Shown in pieces: positions 57,200 to 64,000 of a stretch of 64,000 nt of DNA. A program made the translations under genes and the position numbers. Position 1 is the stretch's first letter, and the number at the start of each line of letters is the position of its first letter. Under the pieces are notes generated by a model. That model was given only the letters and a program-made list of their open reading frames with translations. It was not told the origin of the DNA and searched no databases. The stretch comes from Anadara kagoshimensis (lineage: Eukaryota; Mollusca; Bivalvia; Arcoida; Arcidae): positions 12,498,234-12,562,233 of the forward strand of contig CM037870.1 in NCBI GenBank assembly GCA_021292105.1, given 5' to 3'.

Positions 57200-60100
57200 T
57201 GTGTTTTGTGGAACAAAATGTAAGAAAAATACAGTATCAAAAACTCTCGAAAGATTAACACTAAGCTAACGAACAAGTACCGCAATGGAAAATCGCCACA
57301 GATCACTGTCATTTATGTTTCTGTCTATCTGTAGACAGCTTGTCTTTATCTAGCATTGTATATCTCGGAAAATAGAAAGCCGAGCATTTCTGTTAGCCTA
57401 GTGTTAAATGTTTGACAGGTGGGTACTGTTGATAAAGAGAATAAGCAGTAACAGTATTCCAAATTAAAAGCAGGAATTCAATTTTGCAACTGGAAATTAT
57501 GCAATGTACAGTCAACGCAAACGCAACAAGAACAGGAGAACAAGTATACTTATTAAACATTACTTTAAAATTTCAACTGTTTTTGTAGCTATAGCATGGT
57601 TACGTAAGTAGTAAATATCCATTTATTGCAAGGTAGTACCTGCTTCAACTTACATAATTACATTGACACGGTGGGTTAGATATTTACAGTCGCTGGTCAT
57701 AATATGAACGCTTTTTATCACAAACGTAATTATATTTATTTTATTATATTTTTTAAATTATATTACACTTAATAATAAAAGTGGTATTGACCGCAATAAT
57801 TTAAAATATGTAAACAGATTGTTAGTTTTTATACACATAATGGTCAGAAGATGAACGCTTTTATTGGCTGGGTTGGACGGAGTACAAATCCGGTTTATAG
57901 TATGGTGAATGTCGGGCGGGCGGGGAAAAAGGGTACCAACTTTGTGAACTCGACGCCTTCTACAGTTTTCAACCAAAAACCATGAAACTTCACAGAATGT
58001 TTCTATATATATTGAAGATGTGCACCTTACTTTATGGAAATATTTCAAGATCCCCCCCCCCATTTTTTAGACTTTGAAACTTAGTCACTTTGTACTGTAT
58101 ATATCGAAAATTATCAAAGATGTGCACCTGACTTAATGGCAACCCGGCCTATTGAGTCTTTGACCTATTTTTTATAACTAACATCTTTTTATAAAAGGGA
58201 TTTTTGTTAGTTTTATTAAATCCAAATATAAAAGAGATATTAAAAAAGTGATAGCATCTACCTTGATTTACAATGTGTATAGGTTAAAATTTTACATTTG
58301 CTGGGTATAGAATTAATGCTTAAATTACTAACATATATAAACTCCAAATATAAAAGTGTAATAAAACTGTGATATCGCCTGGATAATTTACAACATAATT
58401 AATTTTTTCACTTACTGGACATGGGAATAAAACCATTAAATACTAACAATTTTACAAAAGAAGAATATATTCATTATTTTATTTATTTTAGTTTACTAAA
58501 CGCAAAATGCAATGACCTTTATTAAAACGGTGATAGTACCTACATCAATTTTCATGTATATATGTATGATTAGTTAGTTTTTTATACTTGCTCTATATGG
58601 GAATAAAGTTCTTTCTTTTTTATTACTAAAATTTTTACAAAATATTAGTTTAATGAAACTCAAGTAAACATAATATTTGAACCGTTTTTGTTTTATATCT
58701 TATATTTTTTAATTCTATTGATTACGTATTTATTTTATAAAAACACATAGTTTATTCGTGACTTTTATTTCAGTTTTCGTCGTAAATCGGTAAAACTGCT
58801 TATTATGACATAAGTCAGGTTTGCAAGATTTACAACTCGGTCATCTCATCGTTTCATTTGCTAAACGAAACAACTTTGCGTATTGTCCGTTGCTTTTACA
58901 TTCTTATCCCAGATGGCCATGTACCTTGCCGAAATCAATTCTTTCTTAAATTGTCATTAAATTGAATAGTGTTTTAGTTTAACGCCCTAGTCAAAATTGT
59001 TCACTAGTACCGAGGCGGCCAGTTTAAAGATGGTGAAAGAAACAAGCAAAGTGATAAAATTGCTTTCATGAAATCTGCCCAAGTGGGTTTGAAACCTGGG
59101 CGGTAAAACAAATTTTATCCATAAACTTGTCTCCAAGGCCTATTCGTCACAACGAGAATTGAATAGAATAATTACATTATTCGCATGTTGCTGTATTAAA
59201 TTAAAGAAATTACCAATAGCAAAACATTTTAAAATCTGATTAAGTCTATTAAAAATGTTGAATTTAATTTTTGCTTCATTACAGAACTGACTGAAGCAAC
59301 TGCTCTAAAAGACATGGAAGCAATAAAGGCAGCTCTGAAGGTTTCAAAAGAGAGGGAATTTGATTTCCAGTTACAAGCTGAAGTGGCAGCTGCTAAGTCA
59401 ATGTTGGAGAGACTTCGGAAGATGGCTAAGTTATTACATGCAGTTTTAGCTTTAGATCAGAAAACTATAGCAGAGATAAAGAGTTACCAAGTCCCTCCGC
59501 CAGCTGTTCACAGAGTTATGATGGCAACACTCCTACTGTTAGGGCACTGGGAAGAGGAGACCGAGGTAAATCATAACACAATAAAATACAATTCAGTGTC
59601 ACTTTGTATCCATTGTATTAAAAATGATAAGCAACAAAACAATTTGTTTCGTCCAAAATCTTCTACCAACCTGATATTTCAAATTAAGTTTTGTTGAAAA
59701 ACGAAATTAAAACACAATATAAACACTGAATTTGATATTGAATATTTTTCAACAGTGACATATATTTTGGTCAGTCTTGAGAAGCTTATTTTTATTATAA
59801 TGTTAATACTGAAATAAGAATGGACATGATAAAGCCTCATTGTCTTGTTTCGTCCATGTAGAACAGATGCACTGGTAGATAGTTTAACGGAATTGTTTTG
59901 ACGATGACTGAGTATAATTTACATATAATACCAGTTTTAATTTTACAGCACTAGACGGCCGTTTCGGAATACAATTTCTCATCAGTAGTGCTTGGACCAA
60001 AATTATGAAACCAAAATTATTTTGAAGATTTTGAAGAGCTACCCGAAGGACCAAAATATATTTTACCAAATTAAGCTAAGGAAATACTTTGCATGGGGGA

Positions 60101-61893
60101 GTATGCCTTAGTTTTTGAGAAATTTTAAATTTTAACTGTTTAAATAGCTATTGCTACTATGGCCAATTTTCGTGATTTAAAAAAAACAGCACAATTAATT
60201 TTTGTTTAGTGGTAACTCTTTAAAATAAGTTCATAATACATATTATTTCACAGACATGTAAATTCGTTGCTTAGTCTGTCCATGAAAACAGCGAAAATCG
60301 GAATACCTCGAAAATAATTAAATTTTCCCGGTATGTGTTTAAATTAACTTTTTTAAATTTGTTGTTATAGGACTGGAAGAATATACAGAATGTTTTAGGA
60401 AAACTTGGAAAAGAGGCACTGAAACGAAGAATTCAGGAGCTTAAAATGGATGACATTCCAGTAGATGTCGCTTTGGGAGCACGTGATTTATTGCGTGATT
60501 TCACGTTAGATCAAGTTAGGATGGTCAGTGCGGGAGGGGCAACGTTTTACGTTTGGGTAAGTAAAGATGAATTTTCTGTAGTGTTGCGATATTAATGTTT
60601 ATTTTACTGTTATTGCTGATTCAAAGCGTCGGCATACATAAGTGAATACAAACTTTATCAAACATAAACATATCTGTCCATGTTCAAATCATAACCCCAA
60701 AAGTAAAGTAAAGTAAAACTTTGAAAACTTGTAAATTAAGTAAACGCTTGAAGTTTCACCAGTGAAAGGATACCTTGGTATCCAGACTGGTAAACAACTC
60801 CTGAATGTCATGTTATGTGAAAGTATACTGTAAACCAACCTTTATTTACGTGCGATTAACTTTCGCGTGTTTTACGAGGACAAAACAATCGCAAAAATTA
60901 ATTGTCGCGAATTTGCTTCCAAAAATAGTTTTATCTATATTTCTATACCAAATATTCAGCTTAAGTCCATATCGCGAGAATTAATATCCGCGAAATGGTT
61001 TTGGTGAAAGAATCGCGAAAATTAATATCCGCGAATAAAAGTTGATTAACAGTATGCATAGCATGTAATATGTCAAATAGGAGTAAAAGTATATGGATTT
61101 TCACACATACTTGTATGGAAAGTTTCACCATAAAATGACAATTAACTGTTATTTATTAACAAAACATAGCCAAAACAATAATCTGAAACATACAGTCAAA
61201 CTTGTCCATTAAATGCCACCCAAGGGGGAACCAGTAAAAGTGGCCTTTATGGACAGGTGGCCTTTATATGTATGTTCAAATAATATGAATAAAGAACAAT
61301 TAGGATACGATTCTACTGGCCTTTATAAATAGGTGGCCCTTATGTATAGGTGACGTTTAAGGCAGGTTGGACTGTATGTATAACAGATATATGTTTATCT
61401 GTTGAGGTTCAATTTCTATTATGTTGCATGAGCGCTATCCCCATTTTACTTCTAATTGATTGTATCACTAAACACGTAGTGTATAGGCAAACAACTTTGA
61501 CCTGTCCGCTTGGTCCTTTGATTTAAATATTTATCACGAACAAAGTACATCCATGTATAGGGAGAACAGGTGTTTATTTTTTCTACATAATGCAAACACT
61601 AATCATTTATCTTGAGTACATAGTATTAACAGTGAATCCTACTACTACCCATTTATTGAGTGGATCCTTCTATACGAATATTCCTAATGAAAGGTCAAAC
61701 GGACAGGTCAATGTTGTTAGCCTATAATGCATGTATTTAGGATACTAATCAACAAATATCATTTTGTTTTGATTAGGTCAAAGGTCTTACTGAAGAGATA
61801 GAGAAAAGAAACGCCGAAAACATCCACAATATCCGTCCGAGGACAAGTAAATCTCGTCGACGTGAACGTGAACGAAGTATAGTAAATCTTTGA
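51964..61893 (+). CDS. KY/hillarin-like transglutaminase-fold pseudoenzyme fused to a dynein-stalk-like domain
   Basis: Eight exons: 51964-52158, 53032-53264, 53908-54456, 55036-56030, 56939-57103, 59285-59565, 60371-60556 and 61777-61893, with matching phases throughout. From the ATG at 52021 the product is 887 residues. An in-frame stop abuts the 51964 acceptor, so either that ATG is the start or 19 more residues are spliced from upstream. Residues ~31-240 match the KY/hillarin transglutaminase-like domain (IFDVHNF, VIYRWIT, EWNAVLIDGCWRFINAYWG). Residues ~240-620 are KY-type beta-sandwich repeats, 640-745 are helical/coiled coil, and ~749-853 resemble the dynein heavy chain microtubule-binding tip (IAEIKSYQVPPP, LLLLG, DWKNIQNVLG, VWVKGL). 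A basic tail ends the protein. Catalytic Cys, His and Asp positions are K112, G155 and N170, so enzyme activity is unlikely. No signal peptide or membrane helix; probably cytoskeletal. Confidence 0.88.
52195..52510 (-). repeat. R2 copy in intron 1 of the KY-like gene
   Basis: CAAGGCCCTCAAAAGGTTTA to GGAAATGGATTAGCATGTTT; minus orientation, near complete. Confidence 0.7.
53032..53264 (+). CDS. KY-like gene, exon 2
   Basis: Acceptor CATATTCTAG; donor GTATGT; 233 nt, phase 0 to 2. It encodes APSRLLSKPLSTLVQYLING, then KIRVIYRWIT and RKGNYAQLVSLLC. Lys112 sits where the family's catalytic Cys would be (family pattern C-D-G-Y, here K-G-N-Y). Confidence 0.9.
53413..53597. repeat. MITE family R5, in an intron of the KY-like gene
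   Basis: ACAGTCCAACCTGTCTTAGA at the left and AGACAGGTTTGACTGT at the right, with internal GGTCTTTA/TAAAGTCC palindromic motifs. Confidence 0.72.
53908..54456 (+). CDS. KY-like gene, exon 3
   Basis: Acceptor ATTTTTCAG; donor GTAATA; 549 nt. It encodes FAQIPCIIIHGKLKG, the EWNAVLIDGCWRFINAYWG core with Gly and Asn in place of catalytic His and Asp, FYLCDENYFLTDPEHLVSTH, and the first beta-sandwich unit. Confidence 0.92.
54690..54860 (+). repeat. SINE family B fragment in an intron of the KY-like gene
   Basis: B box GGTTCGAATCCC followed by TGTGTGAGAAAGCTTGGCAG and a TTCCTCCACCATTC end; the A box is lost. Confidence 0.55.
55036..56030 (+). CDS. KY-like gene, exon 4 (beta-sandwich repeats)
   Basis: Acceptor TCTATTACAG; donor GTAAGT; 995 nt, the longest exon. 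It encodes three related units with the rhythm of a short acidic header, strand pairs and an ending such as GEYALKLYAK or GNYGLKIMAS, as in the C-terminal half of KY. It closes with a Lys/Pro-rich linker (GKRRKKKEEPKPPPQRVE). Confidence 0.92.
56205..56400 (+). repeat. R2 fragment in an intron of the KY-like gene
   Basis: GAGCACCTCCCGTACAGCTA and AATATTGTGATGACAACCAT match the family. Further fragments are at 34420-34570 and 60675-60810. Confidence 0.55.
56515..56900 (+). repeat. Dispersed repeat R6 in an intron of the KY-like gene
   Basis: TTTCACAGCACTAGACGGCG and TCAGTAGTGCTTGGACCAAA; a partial second copy starts at about 56815. Confidence 0.62.
56939..57103 (+). CDS. KY-like gene, exon 5 (helical)
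   Basis: Acceptor AAATTCAG; donor GTTTGT; 165 nt. It encodes a charged helical segment, VPDRLRREIKTAIDEQNEVD then LELAIDELKALGL. The flanking (TA)n tract lies 35 bases into the next intron. Confidence 0.87.
57139..57196. repeat. (TA)n microsatellite
   Basis: About 28 TA units with one break, 35 bases after a KY-like exon donor. Confidence 0.92.
57231..57429. repeat. MITE M1 copy in an intron of the KY-like gene
   Basis: Diverged ends near CTCTCGAAAGATTAACACTA and GTTAAATGTTTGACAGGTGG, next to a (TA)n tract. Confidence 0.65.
57700..58780. other. AT-rich intron of the KY-like gene
   Basis: No repeat with clear ends and no exon seen. A C-tract lies at 58051-58060. Confidence 0.4.
58965..59115 (-). 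repeat. Divergent SINE family A-like copy in an intron of the KY-like gene
   Basis: TTTAACGCCCTAGTCAAAAT and a TACCGAGGCGGCCAG segment match the family body. A B-box-like GGTTTCAAACC is on the minus strand. Confidence 0.4.
59285..59565 (+). CDS. KY-like gene, exon 6 (coiled coil into dynein-stalk-like domain)
   Basis: Acceptor CATTACAG; donor GTAAAT; 281 nt ending in phase 0. The first two-thirds is a heptad-like helix (EREFDFQLQAEVAAAKSMLE). The last third reads ALDQKTIAEIKSYQVPPPAV and LLLLGHWEEE, like the entry to the dynein microtubule-binding tip. Confidence 0.9.
59910..60120 (+). repeat. Dispersed repeat R6 copy
   Basis: TTTTACAGCACTAGACGGCC and TCAGTAGTGCTTGGACCAAA. Confidence 0.65.
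60371..60556 (+). CDS. KY-like gene, exon 7 (dynein-stalk-like domain)
   Basis: Acceptor GTTGTTATAG; donor GTAAGT; 186 nt, phase 0 both ends. It encodes DWKNIQNVLGKLGKEALKRR, a MDDIPVD turn, LLRDFTLDQVRMVS and GATFYVW. The pattern W, LG, D(D/N)IP, F...V, S, W matches dynein heavy chain tips. Confidence 0.9.
61191..61377. repeat. MITE family R5, second copy
   Basis: ACAGTCAAACTTGTCCATTA to GGCAGGTTGGACTGTA, antiparallel to 53413-53597. A third, diverged copy starts at 63535. Confidence 0.72.
61482..61726. repeat. MITE family R4, copy 2, in the last intron of the KY-like gene
   Basis: TATAGGCAAACAACTTTGAC and the right end GGTCAATGTTGTTAGCCTAT are inverted; the interior matches copy 1. Confidence 0.68.
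61777..61893 (+). CDS. KY-like gene, last exon
   Basis: Acceptor TTTTGATTAG; stop TGA 61891-61893; 117 nt. It encodes VKGLTEEIEKRNAENIHNIR and a basic tail rich in Arg and Ser. A possible AATAAA polyadenylation signal is at 61911-61916. Confidence 0.9.
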   Translation, partial: VKGLTEEIEKRNAENIHNIRPRTSKSRRRERERSIVNL

Positions 61894-61919
61894 TTCTCAC
61901 GAGAATATGGAATAAATCT

Positions 61920-64000
61920 ACTGGCAAGATGTTACGTCGTCACGTGATTGGCATGGAGAAAAACTACTAATAGATTATAAGATGGGTCAAGACGTGTCGT
62001 CATCATGTTGCTGGTATAGAGAAAAAAATAGATGGATCAATTAATGACGCCATCGCGTAAGTGGCATCAGTCTTCCAAATAACCAAACGGTTTATTTAGT
62101 GCGCGAACTTGTTGAAATATTTTTTCTAATTGAACATTCAATTTGAATAATATTTCAGTTTCGAAGTAACATGCGTTAAAGAACTTTTTTTTAATTAACT
62201 TCTAAGTAAATTTGACAATCTAGTCTAAAATTTCTGAAGAACTGTAGTATAATTTTTAATATTTAAACCTGTTTTCATCATATTATTGTAAGATACAAGT
62301 GCTCTATTTTGTTTTGTTAATTATAATTTGTTCAGTTTGTTCAGTTTTTTTGTTTTCTTTCTGTTGCATTGTATGGTATGCTATTATTAAGTATCAATAT
62401 GCCCCAACAAGAAGATTAGCACCACCAATTTTTCAAGTCATATTTACTTATATAGGTTTAAAGTACAGTGTGGTTGACAAGAAATGCAATGAAAAATTCG
62501 ATATTGGTACTCGCTTATAATATATTCCAATGTACAAGGAAATGTGTGAAGGCATATGGCAGTAAAATTTTCAATCTGATTTAGGCATTGCGAAACTATC
62601 ATAACAAAGTGAGTTTTTGAAACATCCGATGATATAAAGCTTTTGACATGCCAGTATCTTTTGGTTACTTTCAATTCCGAATAAATGGACACCAACAAAT
62701 GCTATTTTAATATCCGACAATGATTGGATTATCGCTCTGGAAATCTTTTCATTGTGTACAATTTTCTGCAATTCATAAATGTCTGACATTTCTATGGTGT
62801 GTAAAAACTTATTTTCTAATTTTAAGAGGAGGTAACTACATGATTAAATTTAAAATAAAGCCACGTGAAATAAATATCTATAGAAAATATAGCATTAACT
62901 TAGGCTCTACTGGTTTTATCTGTACTGTTTTAATATTCCGAAATTAAATATATCCCCTCCTCCTTAATTCGCATAAAACGTTTATTTTATTTGTTTGGTA
63001 TTGAAATTTTCAATAGACTGGAAAATCGCAATGATAAAACTGACTTTAATTTAAGTTAGACTTAAATCTTTTTTTAAAGATTAAAAGTATTAATGTTTGA
63101 ATGGTCATATATTTTAGACAATATCTGTATTTTGCCTTTATAATGAAAACAATGGAAATGCATAAAGGAAAATAATCCTCTATTGTTACATTGAACAATA
63201 AAAACTGCTTTATAAATCTATTATACATTGCTCCATGTGTTATAATAATAATTGTCGGTTCTTTGTGTTTTTGATAGTTTAGACAAGAGTTTTATTTTTT
63301 TGGACTTGAAATAATTGCATAAATTATAAATTACAATAAGTGCGATAAAAACGTTGCGTAATTAATCACTCTGGAAACTTCTTTTAAAGAAATTATTGTA
63401 ATTGTTTAGTTGCCCTGCACTTGATTCTATTTTAAATAAAAAATAGTGTGTGTATTTGATCCATTATCGATTTTCGATCATCTATAAATGTATATATAGC
63501 CCCATTCCCTGTAAATATCCCATTCCAATGTATACAGTAAAACCTGATGTAGCTACCGCCTGTATAGAAAGATTATTCTCTGCTCTTAAGTTGCTCTATC
63601 AAACAGACGCGATATATAAAAACCACCTGTCTATAAAGTCCATGTTCCAAGGCTACCATAAAGTGGTTTTAATATGCAGGTTTTACCATGTTGGAATTCC
63701 GTTTAAATGTAAACATTTGGCCTTTAAAAAATATACCTCCGTTTCTTTTCTTGACATTAGCCATAACTCTACTTATTCACCATGTCAAAAGAATATTATG
63801 TATAAAGACCACATGTCTAACAGCCTATGTTCAAAGCCTCGGTTTCTAGGTTTTATATGCATGTATAAGTTTTACTGTGATGGATCATTCAAATGTAAAT
63901 AATTCTTTTGTTTTATTCAATGAATTACTGTATCTAATTTATATGTAAATAACTTATTTTCATTACAATTCCTTTGTCATTTATTATATATGCATATATT
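61920..64000. other. 3' flank of the KY-like gene
   Basis: AT-rich. Frames at 62299 and 63450 are short. The latter lies over an R5-like repeat (from 63535). No gene supported. Confidence 0.4.

Noticed and set aside
62299..62520. 73-codon frame with a hydrophobic start, downstream of the KY-like gene
   Set aside because: Could be a membrane peptide, but no neighbour exon, family pattern or signal beyond composition.
1..64000. CRISPR arrays, operons, bacterial or viral genes
   Set aside because: Tandem repeats here lack spacer structure, all supported genes have spliceosomal introns, and no phage, viral or bacterial coding pattern was seen.

Overview
The window is animal nuclear DNA: AT-rich, intron-rich and crowded with short non-autonomous transposons, tRNA-derived SINEs, foldback hairpins and satellites. 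The protein sequences and the repeat style fit a lophotrochozoan, most likely a bivalve mollusc. The species assignment is inference. There are no operons, and nothing suggests bacterial or viral origin.

Left end (about 1-7550, minus strand): the 5' two-thirds of an SLC23-type nucleobase/ascorbate transporter gene. Seven exons are read with consistent splice phases, and one linking exon is uncertain. The C-terminal exons lie beyond base 1. The next gene (15443-19915, minus strand) is a complete four-exon gene for a 111-residue secreted, cysteine-rich basic protein, with a TATA-like box just upstream.

Right end (51964-61893, plus strand): an eight-exon gene for a protein of at least 887 residues. 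It joins a KY/hillarin-type transglutaminase-like domain, KY-type beta-sandwich repeats, a helical/coiled-coil stretch and a C-terminal domain that closely resembles the microtubule-binding stalk tip of dynein heavy chain. All three transglutaminase catalytic positions are substituted, so this looks like a pseudoenzyme rebuilt as a microtubule adaptor. This is the most interesting object in the window.

Between these genes, three phase-0 plus-strand exons (21985, 28809, 50120) splice in silico into a 93-residue protein beginning MGC, a typical lipidation start. They could be a separate gene. They could also be the 5' exons of the KY-like gene with an alternative last exon. That last exon is followed by three tandem copies, the first of which is still open.

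The rest (roughly 7.5-15 kb, 22-50 kb and all introns) is mobile and repetitive DNA: about a dozen copies of one ~215 bp inverted-repeat element and a satellite grown from its end; a ~400 bp dispersed repeat in many copies; two tRNA-derived SINE families; a 1.4 kb element with perfect 22 bp inverted ends; a 1.7 kb element with ~30-41 bp inverted ends and a decayed transposase; a hAT-like MITE; three long hairpins; several minisatellites; and repeats carrying nuclear-receptor-like half-sites. All coordinates and splice calls were made by eye.
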